DNA of 5,972 nt from Streptosporangiaceae bacterium (GCA_030052355.1 JASIGS010000747.1:1-5972), one strand, 5' to 3'. Counted from the stretch's first letter, positions 1 to 5,944 are shown. Numbers and translations: made by a program. The notes: generated by a model from the sequence alone, not told the origin.

Positions 1-95
1 AGCGCGTCACCGTCGCCTCAGCCAACCGGCGGCGGCGGCATATGCGTCCACCTGATCATCGTCGGGTTGTGCGTGTAGTCATCGCGGTATCGGCC

Positions 96-112
96 CGCGC
101 TCTTCAAGCGCG
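96..112 (-). terminator. weak hairpin straddling the XRE stop codon
   Basis: CGCGCT (96-101) and AGCGCG (107-112) form a perfect 6-bp stem around a 5-nt loop that contains most of the XRE stop codon. There is no T-run on the downstream side of the minus strand, so a role as an intrinsic terminator is only a guess. The dyad itself is real, but short dyads are common in GC-rich DNA. Confidence 0.2.
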
Positions 113-502
113 CCGTCGTTCTTGCTCGGGCACCTCTTCATCCTCGGCCCGCCCGTTCCTGGCGAGTGCGATCAGCCCTCGGACCACGTCCGGTGGCAGG
201 CCCGGTGTGGCCGCGATGTGCTGGAGCGTCGGGTCGTTGTACTCGGCTTCCGGCAGCCCCGCGGTCGCGAGCGCGGGCTGACCGCCCGCAAGTATCCGAC
301 GGCACGAACCAGGTGCCCAGCCGAGCCGGTTCTCGATCACGCCCAGCGTGCTCGCGGATACCCGCTGGCCGTTCTCCAGCTTGCCGAGCGTCCTGTCCGT
401 CACGCCCGTAGCGGCGGCGAACGCCCGCCGGTCGCGCATTCCCAGTTCGACGCGCCGCGCTATCACGTAGTCGGCAAGCCTTCGCCAGTCTTCACTCGGC
501 AT
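104..502 (-). CDS. XRE-family helix-turn-helix transcriptional regulator
   Basis: This 132-aa protein is probably a cytoplasmic DNA-binding regulator. A Cro/C1-type helix-turn-helix spans about residues 10-60. It includes the FAAATGV stretch (28-34) and the RTLGKLENGQR stretch (37-47), where the family usually has its recognition helix followed by E-x-G, and then TLGVIENRLGW (52-62), typical of actinobacterial members. The C-terminal half (about 75-132) has no domain I can name; it holds a PEAEYNDPTLQHIAATPGLP segment and ends in a charged, Glu/Arg-rich tail. It is far shorter than the roughly 280-aa actinobacterial XRE proteins with a DUF5753 domain. The start is ATG (complement of 500-502), with GAGGGA (complement of 510-515) 7 nt upstream. 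It is transcribed divergently from the sigma-like gene. Its targets are unknown; autoregulation from the shared intergenic region is inference. Confidence 0.85.
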   Translation of the reverse strand: MPSEDWRRLADYVIARRVELGMRDRRAFAAATGVTDRTLGKLENGQRVSASTLGVIENRLGWAPGSCRRILAGGQPALATAGLPEAEYNDPTLQHIAATPGLPPDVVRGLIALARNGRAEDEEVPEQERRRA

Positions 503-535
503 GTCTCATTCCCTCACGAAAGAAACGGAAAGACT

Positions 536-564
536 AGTCCCTGCAGTCCTTTCAGTTCCTGTCC
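536..564. repeat. short 9-bp-phased AGTCC-like repeats in the divergent intergenic region
   Basis: AGTCC occurs at 536-540 and 545-549, AGTTCC at 554-559 and TGTCC at 560-564, so the first three copies start exactly 9 bp apart. They lie 34-62 bp upstream of the XRE start codon, where a promoter or operator for that gene would be expected. I found no convincing -35/-10 pair for XRE here. The copies are short and imperfect, so a binding array is only a suggestion. Confidence 0.25.
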
Positions 565-607
565 AGGGCGGGGCTTCCTTCCTGAGTCAGCCTAGCACCG
601 CCGGTAG

Positions 608-668
608 TTGACAGTATCTATGTGTCTCTTCAATTCACTTGACATATCTTCCTATCTCTTCCTATCGT
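608..668 (+). promoter_or_regulatory. tandem TTGACA modules, candidate promoter of the sigma-like gene
   Basis: TTGACA occurs at 608-613 and again at 639-644, exactly 31 bp apart (close to three helical turns). Both copies are followed by TATCT and then, further on, by TCTCTTC, so the two modules are a diverged direct repeat. The downstream copy pairs with TATCGT (663-668) at an 18-bp spacer, a plausible -35/-10 set. That would place transcription start roughly 45 bp before the ATG at 722. The second module also contains CTTCCTATC twice at a 10-bp period (648-656 and 658-666). The patch is conspicuously AT-rich for this window. The upstream copy has no good -10 and may be an activator site or a decayed promoter. 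Confidence 0.5.
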
Positions 669-721
669 CGTTCTCGCGGGCTCGGGACTGGCCTGAGCGA
701 CGGCCTGGGGCGGGGAGTCAG

Positions 722-1390
722 ATGAATGAGGCGGGCGGGTCTCACGACGTGCCAGGCGGGTCACTGGTCAGGATCGCCCAGTCTCGGCGCGGTGCCCAGG
801 GGAGCCGCGGCAAGCGCGGCGTGGCCTACCGCACGGCCGGGCCCGACCGTCCGCCGGGAAGCGGAACCTCCACCCCGGCAGCGTGTTCATCTGTGCGGCC
901 GGCCCGCCCGGCGTTCGCCGACCTGTACCAGAAGCTCCACGGCCCGGTCTTCCGGCTTGCCGTCCTGCTGACAGATGACCGCGAGATCGCCGAGACAGTG
1001 GTGGCCGACGCGTTCGTGACGCTGCATCGCACCTCGAAAGCCGTGCGGTCCGATGACTGCGCCTGGCGTTACCTGGTCCGCCTGGTGCTGCTGCAGTCGC
1101 GGCGCGCAGTGCGCCGATCGCGCCTTGCCGGACATCGGCAGGTGACCGCGTCCGGCTCGGGGCGTTCCCCGTTGTGCGTGACGGGCACGGCAGCGGGCGA
1201 GAGGCCCGCGATCATGGCCGCCGTGCGCGCGGTGCCGCAGCATCAGCGGGAGGCTTTCGTGCTCGTCTATCTGCTTGAGTTCAGCGAGACGGAAGCGGCT
1301 TCGGTCATGTGCATCCGCAGAGCCGCGCTGAGGCGGCTGCTGGCCGAGGGACTGGCAGTCCTCGGTCCCGTGCTCTCGAATAGACCCTGA
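722..1390 (+). CDS. ECF-type RNA polymerase sigma factor-like protein, divergent
   Basis: This 222-aa protein is probably a cytoplasmic sigma-70-family regulator. Residues 65-103 (FADLYQKLHGPVFRLAVLLT..., then IAETVVADAFVTLHR) resemble region 2 of ECF sigma factors. Residues 163-214 resemble region 4, with VPQHQREAFVLVYLLEFSETEAA followed by a helix. That helix (SVMCIRRAALRRLLAEGL) departs from the usual GISVGTVKSRLSRAR pattern, so -35 recognition may be altered or lost. The first 60 residues are Gly/Arg/Ser-rich and probably disordered. There are four cysteines (55, 113, 152, 197). The start is ATG 722, preceded by GGGGAG (712-717) at 4 nt; the frame stays open upstream to 608 but has no ribosome site there. 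A GTG at 893 would skip the disordered part but also lacks a ribosome site. No anti-sigma gene is adjacent. Another DNA-binding regulator built on the sigma fold is possible. Confidence 0.75.
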   Translation: MNEAGGSHDVPGGSLVRIAQSRRGAQGSRGKRGVAYRTAGPDRPPGSGTSTPAACSSVRPARPAFADLYQKLHGPVFRLAVLLTDDREIAETVVADAFVTLHRTSKAVRSDDCAWRYLVRLVLLQSRRAVRRSRLAGHRQVTASGSGRSPLCVTGTAAGERPAIMAAVRAVPQHQREAFVLVYLLEFSETEAASVMCIRRAALRRLLAEGLAVLGPVLSNRP

Positions 1391-1405
1391 GCTCGTTCGG
1401 CGAGC
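1391..1405 (+). terminator. hairpin immediately after the sigma-like gene
   Basis: GCTCG (1391-1395) and CGAGC (1401-1405) form a perfect 5-bp stem with a TTCGG loop, starting at the base after the TGA stop. Its position suits a terminator or a 3'-end stabilising hairpin. No T-run follows, although actinobacterial terminators often lack one, so the call is weak. Confidence 0.3.
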
Positions 1406-1436
1406 CTGCGGCTAGTTCGGTCAGCGAGCCTGCGGC
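1392..1436 (+). repeat. imperfect direct repeat downstream of the sigma-like gene
   Basis: The 13-mer GCGAGCCTGCGGC occurs exactly at 1400-1412 and 1424-1436, and each copy is preceded by a CT-x-GTTCGG block (1392-1400 and 1412-1420). The unit is about 21-25 bp, present twice. A third TTCGGTC follows at about 1443. It looks like a short local duplication in non-coding DNA; no function can be assigned. Confidence 0.45.
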
Positions 1437-1502
1437 CTGCTTTCGGTCGGTTTGGCCGGCAGGCCGTTTCGACGAAGACCGCAAAAATCGGCTTGCAGCC
1501 CT

Positions 1503-1524
1503 GGTAGCGACCCGGTTAGCTACC
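1503..1524. promoter_or_regulatory. GGTAGC-N10-GCTACC dyad upstream of the egt promoter
   Basis: GGTAGC (1503-1508) and GCTACC (1519-1524) are perfect reverse complements with centres 16 bp apart. They lie about 20 bp upstream of the candidate egtA -35 box. This could be a regulator site or a second hairpin ending the upstream transcript. A weaker alternative promoter (TTGCAG 1493-1498 with TAGCTA 1517-1522) would overlap it. Confidence 0.3.
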
Positions 1525-1541
1525 TCGCCGTACAAACCGCT

Positions 1542-1572
1542 TTGACTTAGTGACCCTCGGTCAACGTAAGCT
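1542..1572 (+). promoter_or_regulatory. candidate promoter of the egtABCD operon
   Basis: TTGACT (1542-1547) matches a -35 box at 5 of 6 positions. TAAGCT (1567-1572) fits the loose actinobacterial TANNNT form of a -10 box, but the spacer is 19 bp, longer than the optimum. Transcription would begin near 1579-1580, giving a leader of about 105 nt before the GTG start of egtA. No other clear promoter lies ahead of the four tightly packed egt genes. The -10 assignment is the weak part. Confidence 0.4.
1551..1563. promoter_or_regulatory. palindromic putative operator TGACC-CTC-GGTCA
   Basis: TGACC (1551-1555) and GGTCA (1559-1563) form a perfect 5-3-5 inverted repeat inside the spacer of the candidate egt promoter. 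A second, wider dyad overlaps it: TTGAC (1542-1546, part of the -35 box) against GTCAA (1560-1564). The position suits a repressor or a spacer-acting regulator. Which protein binds is unknown; the XRE protein in this window is one untested candidate. Confidence 0.35.
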
Positions 1573-1636
1573 CGGTTCAGGCCGCTTCGAGGAGCGGCTC
1601 GTGACATGGACGGCTGCTTTTCGGTCGCCCCGCACC

Positions 1637-1683
1637 GACCCGCGGCGGGTCCCAAGCCCGCCGGCCCGGACCTGGAGGGGCCC
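1637..1683 (+). promoter_or_regulatory. GC-rich egtA leader with competing hairpins
   Basis: GACCCG (1637-1642) can pair with CGGGTC (1646-1651). The second arm overlaps GGTCC (1648-1652), which can instead pair with GGACC (1668-1672). A further pairing of GGCCC (1663-1667) with GGGCC (1678-1682) would bury the 3' part of the egtA ribosome site. The pairings are partly exclusive, as in attenuator-like leaders, but short stems arise readily at this GC content and no ligand-binding fold is recognised. Confidence 0.2.
1674..1680 (+). promoter_or_regulatory. strong ribosome binding site that sets the egtA start
   Basis: GGAGGGG ends 6 nt before the GTG at 1687, near-ideal spacing. This favours the GTG over the in-frame ATG at 1606, which has only GAGGAG (1589-1594) at an 11-nt spacing. 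Confidence 0.7.
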
Positions 1684-1686
1684 ATA

Positions 1687-2982
1687 GTGACCGTTATCAA
1701 TGCTTTCATTAAGAATGTCGTTGATTCAGCCGAACCCCTGACCGTCGCCGCCGCGTATGCGCGCTCGCGCAGCGCTGCCCTGGCCGACTCCACGGTCGGC
1801 ACAGTCGGCCTGGAGATCGAGACGCACCTGGTCGACCTGGACGCCGTGGGCGAAGCGGTGCCCTGGTCGGCGATCGAGGCGGTCATGCCGCAGATGCGGG
1901 CGGCCGCCCGGAGCAGCAGCGTCACGATCGAGCCGGGTGGCCAGGTGGAGCTGTCGGGCGCGCCCGAGCCCGACATCGTCCGGGCCGTCAGTGCCCTGCG
2001 GCATGACGGGCAAGGCGTCCGGCTGGCGCTTGCCGACCGCGACCTCGGCTTGGCCTACGCCGGAACCGACCCCCTCAGGCCATCCCGCCGGGTCAACCCG
2101 GGCCCCCGCTACCGGGCGATGGAACAGCACTTCGCGGCGACCGGCCGGGCTGCGCCCGGCGCGGTGATGATGAACTCGACGGCCGCGCTGCAGGTCAACC
2201 TTCAGGCCGGGCCCGAAGCGCACTGGCCGGAGCGGGTCGCCCGGGCTTACCGGCTGGGCCCGACGATGCTGGCGATCTCGGCCAGCTCGCCCTGGGTGCA
2301 CGGCCGCGAGTCGGGCTGGAAGTCCGCCAGGCAGCGCGCCTGGCGCGGCCTGGACGCCCGATCTTGCGGCCCGGTGCCTGGCTGCGTGGCGGGGAACCCG
2401 CAGGACGACTCTGGCCTGGACCCGGCCTCCGCCTGGGCGCGCTACGCGATGCGCGCGCCGGTGGCGTTTGTGCGCACCGGGGATGACGATGTGACGGCCG
2501 TGGGCGCCCCGGTCTCGTTCGAGCAGTGGGCCAGCGGCTCGGTGCGGCTGGGCCAGCGCGCGCCGACGGCGGCCGACCTCGACATGCATCTGTCGACCCT
2601 GTTCCCGCCCGTTCGGCTGCGCGGGTACCTGGAGGTGCGGTACCTCGACATGGCCGCGCCGCGCTGGTGGCCCGCGGTCTCGGCCGCCCTGACAACGCTG
2701 ATGGACGACCCGGTCGCGGCTGACCTGGCGACCGAGGCGACGGAGCCGGCGGCGGACCGGTGGGTGGAGGCGGCCCGCGACGGCCTCGGCGACGAGCTGC
2801 TCGCGTCCTCGGCCCGGCGCTGCCTCGAGATCGCGGCCGGCCGCGGGCCAGCCGAACTCGTCCCTGCCGTCGAGGACCTGGCCGAGCTCGTCGAGTCCGG
2901 CCGCTGTCCCGGTGACCTGCTAGCCGAGCGCCTCGCCAAGGTCGGGCCGCTCGCCACGTTCGAGGAGCTTGCCCATGCATGA
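1687..2982 (+). CDS. egtA: Glutamate-cysteine ligase EgtA
   Basis: EgtA is a cytoplasmic ATP-dependent ligase that joins L-glutamate to L-cysteine, making the gamma-Glu-Cys that EgtB uses as sulfur donor. The 431-aa product matches the length of actinobacterial EgtA and the GCS2-like ligase fold. Visible family blocks are [12 protein letters not shown] (40-51, acidic residues of the ATP/metal site), [11 protein letters not shown] (81-91), the [13 protein letters not shown] segment (161-173), a [17 protein letters not shown] stretch, and LEVRYLDM (315-322) followed by APRWWP. The GTG start at 1687 is chosen for its GGAGGGG site and because the 27 residues gained from ATG 1606 are Pro/Gly-rich and unlike the family; conserved-looking sequence begins near residue 35. 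It is the first gene of the operon and overlaps egtB by 8 nt. Nothing suggests inactivation. The ligase assignment follows from family motifs and gene order. Confidence 0.92.
   Translation: MTVINAFIKNVVDSAEPLTVAAAYARSRSAALADSTVGTVGLEIETHLVDLDAVGEAVPWSAIEAVMPQMRAAARSSSVTIEPGGQVELSGAPEPDIVRAVSALRHDGQGVRLALADRDLGLAYAGTDPLRPSRRVNPGPRYRAMEQHFAATGRAAPGAVMMNSTAALQVNLQAGPEAHWPERVARAYRLGPTMLAISASSPWVHGRESGWKSARQRAWRGLDARSCGPVPGCVAGNPQDDSGLDPASAWARYAMRAPVAFVRTGDDDVTAVGAPVSFEQWASGSVRLGQRAPTAADLDMHLSTLFPPVRLRGYLEVRYLDMAAPRWWPAVSAALTTLMDDPVAADLATEATEPAADRWVEAARDGLGDELLASSARRCLEIAAGRGPAELVPAVEDLAELVESGRCPGDLLAERLAKVGPLATFEELAHA
2962..2967 (+). promoter_or_regulatory. ribosome binding site of egtB inside the egtA 3' end
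   Basis: GAGGAG within the last codons of egtA lies 7 nt before ATG 2975. It rules out the in-frame TTG at 2969, which would be only 1 nt from the site. Ribosomes finishing egtA at 2982 would be positioned to reinitiate here. Confidence 0.7.
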
Positions 2983-4237
2983 CGTCGTCGTCCGGGACCT
3001 CGAGCGCGCCCGCGCCCGCACGCTCCGGCTCACCGACCTCGACGAGCCGACGCTGGTGGCGCAGCACGACCCGCTGATGAGCCCGCTGGTATGGGATCTC
3101 GCCCACATCGGCCAGCAGGAGGAGCTGTGGCTGCTGCGAGGCGGCGACTCGGGCCGGCCAGGCATGCTCGCCCCCGAGATCGACTCGCTCTATGACGCGT
3201 TCAAGCACCCGCGGGCCGAGCGGCCATCGCTGCCGCTGCTGCCGCCGGTCGAGGCGAGGGCCTACGACCACGAGGTGCGCGGCCGTGCACTCGACCTGAT
3301 CGAGCGCACCCCGGCCGATGAACTGTTCACCGCGGGCATGGTCGTCCAGCACGAGGAGCAGCACGACGAGACAATGCTCGCCACGCTGCAGCTGCGGCAG
3401 GGACCGCCGCTCCTGCTGGGACGCGTCGCGCTGCCCGGTGGCCGGGAAGCCGCGCCCGACCGGGTGTTCGTCGCGGGCGGGCCGTTCACGCTCGGCGTCG
3501 ACGCGACGACCGAGCCGTTCTCGCTGGACAACGAGCGCCCAGCGCACACCGCCGAAGTCGGGCCGTTCTGGATCGGCCGGGTGCCGGTGACCAACCGGCA
3601 GTGGCGTGAGTTCATCGGCGACGGCGGCTACCTCCGGCCGGAGCTGTGGTCGGAGCGCGGCTGGCAGCACCGCGTCCAGGCGAAGCTGGAGCGGCCGATG
3701 TTCTGGACCGCCGAAGGTACGCGCCGGCGCTTCGGCATGGAGGAGGACGTTCCCGGCGGCGAACCCGTGCAGCACGTGTGCTACTTCGAGGCCGAGGCCT
3801 ATGCCCGGTGGGCCGGAGGCCGGCTGCCGACCGAGACCGAATGGGAGAAGGCCTGCGCCTGGGATCCAGTCGCTCGGGCAAGGCGGGCCTGGCCGTGGGG
3901 GTCGCAGCCGCCGGACCCGAGCCTGGCCAACCTCGGGGGTCACGGCCTGCGCCCAGCACCGGCCGGGGCCTACCCGGCAGGGGCGTCCGCGTACGGGGCC
4001 GAGCAGATGATCGGTGACGTATGGGAGTGGACGTCGTCCGACTTCACCCCGTGGCCGGGCTTCACGCCGATGATCTACCGGGACTACAGCCAGCCGTTCT
4101 TCGGCGGCGACTACAAGGTGCTTCGCGGCGGGTCGTGGGCCGTGGCCCCGTCGACCATCCGGCCGTCGTTCCGCAACTGGGACCATCCGATCCGACGGCA
4201 GATCTTCACTGGCGTCCGGCTGGCCTGGGACGCCTGA
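2975..4237 (+). CDS. egtB: Hercynine oxygenase EgtB (ergothioneine sulfoxide synthase)
   Basis: EgtB is a non-haem Fe(II) enzyme that uses O2 to join the cysteine sulfur of gamma-Glu-Cys to the imidazole of hercynine, giving gamma-glutamyl-hercynylcysteine sulfoxide. The 420-aa protein has an N-terminal DinB-like helical domain (about 1-140) and a C-terminal FGE-sulfatase/C-type-lectin-like domain (about 160-420). The iron ligands are visible: His44 in [11 protein letters not shown], and His126 and His130 in QHEEQHDE. From memory of the mycobacterial enzyme (His51, His134, His138) the spacing agrees. Arg80 and Arg83 (HPRAER) correspond to the gamma-Glu-Cys-binding Arg87/Arg90, and Asp403 and Arg407 (WDHPIRR) to Asp416/Arg420. 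The FGE core shows [24 protein letters not shown] and VLRGGSW. A tyrosine-rich segment (Tyr368, Tyr371, Tyr380) lies where the catalytic tyrosine is expected; I cannot say which it is. The start overlaps egtA (ATGCATGA), implying coupled translation. Confidence 0.95.
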   Translation: MHDVVVRDLERARARTLRLTDLDEPTLVAQHDPLMSPLVWDLAHIGQQEELWLLRGGDSGRPGMLAPEIDSLYDAFKHPRAERPSLPLLPPVEARAYDHEVRGRALDLIERTPADELFTAGMVVQHEEQHDETMLATLQLRQGPPLLLGRVALPGGREAAPDRVFVAGGPFTLGVDATTEPFSLDNERPAHTAEVGPFWIGRVPVTNRQWREFIGDGGYLRPELWSERGWQHRVQAKLERPMFWTAEGTRRRFGMEEDVPGGEPVQHVCYFEAEAYARWAGGRLPTETEWEKACAWDPVARARRAWPWGSQPPDPSLANLGGHGLRPAPAGAYPAGASAYGAEQMIGDVWEWTSSDFTPWPGFTPMIYRDYSQPFFGGDYKVLRGGSWAVAPSTIRPSFRNWDHPIRRQIFTGVRLAWDA

Positions 4238-4933
4238 GTGTGCCGTCACCTCGCCTGGCTGGGGGCGCCGAGGTTGCTGGCCGAGCTCCTGCTCGAGCCG
4301 GAGCACGGGCTGCTCGTGCAGTCCTACGCGCCGCGCCGGCAGAAACATGGCCGGATGAACGCCGACGGCTGGGGTGTCGGCTTCTTCGCGGCCGGGCAGG
4401 CCGAACCTGCTCGCTGGCGGTCAGACCGGCCGCTGTGGTCCGACGCGTCGTTCGCCTCGGTGGCGCAGGTGATCGCGGCGCCGTGCGTGCTCGCCGCCGT
4501 CCGGTCGGCGACGGCCGGCATGCCGCCCGACGAGACGGCGGCGGCCCCGTTTGCCCGGGGCCGATGGCTGCTGTCCCACAACGGCGTCGCCGACCGGGCG
4601 CTTCTCGGCCCGCACCCGGCCGCCGAGTCGGTCTGCGACTCTGCGCAGCTGGCTGCGCACGTGTTCGACTTCGGCCCGGAACGGGTCGGGGAGTTCGTCA
4701 GCGACCTAGGAAAACGCGACCCGGCTGCGCGGCTGAACCTCCTGCTCACGGACGGGCAGCAAATCCTCGCGACAAGGTGGAACGACACCCTGAGCGTGCT
4801 CACGCGTCCGGATGGCGTGGTCGTCGCAAGCGAGCCCTATGACGACGATCCCGGCTGGGCCGACGTGCCCGACCATCACCTTGTCCGCGTCCGAGGCGGC
4901 GTCGCGACAGTCATCAACCTCGAAGGAGACTAG
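4238..4933 (+). CDS. egtC: Gamma-glutamyl-hercynylcysteine sulfoxide hydrolase EgtC
   Basis: EgtC is a class-II glutamine-amidotransferase-like (Ntn) hydrolase that removes glutamate from the EgtB product, leaving hercynylcysteine sulfoxide. The GTG start is followed directly by Cys, so removal of the initiator would expose Cys2 as the N-terminal nucleophile (MCRHLAWLG). Other family features are NADGWGVGFF (41-50), VRSATAG (88-94) and LSHNGV (112-117), the usual substrate-binding and oxyanion elements, and ASEP in the C-terminal part. The 231-aa length is normal for actinobacterial EgtC. The stop of egtB (TGA) is directly followed by the GTG with no intervening base. Upstream there is only a weak GGGA (4227-4230), so expression probably depends on coupling to egtB. 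Without this context the protein could be mistaken for a generic YafJ-type amidotransferase; context makes EgtC nearly certain. Confidence 0.94.
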   Translation: MCRHLAWLGAPRLLAELLLEPEHGLLVQSYAPRRQKHGRMNADGWGVGFFAAGQAEPARWRSDRPLWSDASFASVAQVIAAPCVLAAVRSATAGMPPDETAAAPFARGRWLLSHNGVADRALLGPHPAAESVCDSAQLAAHVFDFGPERVGEFVSDLGKRDPAARLNLLLTDGQQILATRWNDTLSVLTRPDGVVVASEPYDDDPGWADVPDHHLVRVRGGVATVINLEGD

Positions 4934-5944
4934 ATGGCAGCACAAGGGCGTGTACAGGCCAGGCCCGACCAGTACCTCGCGGAGCTGCGCGCCGACGTAC
5001 GCGCTGGCCTGACGGCCACGCCGAAGACCCTGCCGCCGAAGTACTTCTACGACGAGCGCGGCAGCCTGCTGTTCGACGAGATCACACGGCTGCCGGAGTA
5101 CTACCTGACTCGCGCGGAGACCGCGATCATGCGGGAACGTGCCGCGGAGATCGCGGCGCTCTCGCGCTGCGAGTCGCTGGTCGAACTCGGCAGCGGGACG
5201 TCGGCCAAGATGGCTCTGCTGCTGCGCGCTCTGCTCGACGCGGGGACACTCACGGAGTTCGTACCGCTGGACGTCGACCCGGTCGTGCTTGCCGATGCAA
5301 CCGAGTCACTGCGCTCCCGGTACCCGGGTCTGCACGTCGTTCCCTTTGTCGGGGACTTCGAGCGCGACCTCGGCGCCATCCCGCCCGCGAGGGGCAGACG
5401 GATGATCGCCTTCATCGGCTCGACCATCGGCAACCTGGAGCCCGCGGAGCGCGCCCGCCTGCTCGCGGGGGTCGCGGCAGCGCTGCGGCCAGGCGAGACG
5501 TTCCTGCTCGGCACCGACCTGGTGAAGGACCCGGGCCGGCTGTGGCGTGCCTACAACGACGCGGCCGGAGTCACCGCTGAGTTCAACCGCAACATCCTGC
5601 GGGTGATCAACACCGAGCTGGACGCCGACTTCGACGTCGAGGCGTTCGAGCACGTTGCGATCTGGGACGCAGCCCACGAGTGGATCGAGATGAGGCTGCG
5701 CTCGGTCCTGGCCCAGACGGTGAGGATCGGGGACCTGCGGATGACGGTGCAGTTCTCGGCAGGCGAGGAGATGCGGACGGAGATTTCGGCCAAGTTCCGG
5801 CCAGACGGCGTGCGCGCTGAGCTCCAGGCCGCCGGGCTGGAGACCGTTCGGTTCTGGACCGATCCGGCGGGTGACTTCGGCCTCACGCTCGCTCGGCGCC
5901 AGCCGATCGGCAACGGGTCCCGCTGGCTCGCGAGCCGTGGCTAG
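4934..5944 (+). CDS. egtD: L-histidine N-alpha-methyltransferase EgtD
   Basis: EgtD is a SAM-dependent methyltransferase that trimethylates the alpha-amino group of histidine to hercynine, the betaine backbone of ergothioneine. The protein has 336 residues. The SAM site is visible as VELGSGTSAK (83-92), Asp113 in PLDVDP, and Asp141-Phe142. The histidine site is visible as Tyr56 in LPEYYLTR, Asn167 in GSTIGNLE, Tyr207 in RAYND, Met253, Glu283 and Ser285. By recall of the M. smegmatis enzyme (Tyr56, Asn166, Tyr206, Met252, Glu282, Ser284) these line up with a single one-residue insertion between 142 and 167. A tail of about 14 residues (QPIGNGSRWLASRG) extends past the usual end near residue 322. 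AAGGAG (4923-4928) sits 5 nt before the ATG, the strongest internal ribosome site of the operon, and the ATG abuts the egtC stop (TAGATG). Confidence 0.96.
   Translation: MAAQGRVQARPDQYLAELRADVRAGLTATPKTLPPKYFYDERGSLLFDEITRLPEYYLTRAETAIMRERAAEIAALSRCESLVELGSGTSAKMALLLRALLDAGTLTEFVPLDVDPVVLADATESLRSRYPGLHVVPFVGDFERDLGAIPPARGRRMIAFIGSTIGNLEPAERARLLAGVAAALRPGETFLLGTDLVKDPGRLWRAYNDAAGVTAEFNRNILRVINTELDADFDVEAFEHVAIWDAAHEWIEMRLRSVLAQTVRIGDLRMTVQFSAGEEMRTEISAKFRPDGVRAELQAAGLETVRFWTDPAGDFGLTLARRQPIGNGSRWLASRG

Noticed and set aside
1..103. Possible 3' end of a gene entering from the left
   Set aside because: Short open stretches exist in all three + frames, but none shows a recognisable C-terminus, so nothing can be assigned.
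122..595. 157-codon open frame on the + strand
   Set aside because: Antisense to the XRE gene, which has a clear helix-turn-helix and ribosome site; this frame shows neither.
608..721. N-terminal extension of the sigma-like protein from 608
   Set aside because: The first codon would coincide with the TTGACA box, there is no ribosome site, and the segment is the AT-rich promoter patch; ATG 722 has GGGGAG.
1305..1976. 223-codon open frame on the - strand crossing the sigma-egtA gap
   Set aside because: It overlaps the ends of two supported genes and the promoter region, and its translation is low-complexity without family motifs.
1726..2589. 287-codon open frame on the - strand
   Set aside because: Antisense to egtA; Arg/His/Gly-rich composition and no recognisable fold.
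2969..2974. TTG start for egtB
   Set aside because: Only 1 nt from the GAGGAG site; ATG 2975 is correctly spaced.
2195..4348. 717-codon open frame on the - strand
   Set aside because: It lies antisense to egtA, egtB and the start of egtC, all of which have clear family motifs. Its translation is Arg/Pro/Gly-rich with no domain, the usual shadow of GC-rich genes.
4021..4842. 273-codon open frame on the + strand
   Set aside because: It runs out of frame through the egtB end and egtC, both well supported; its product is Arg/Ala/Gly-rich.
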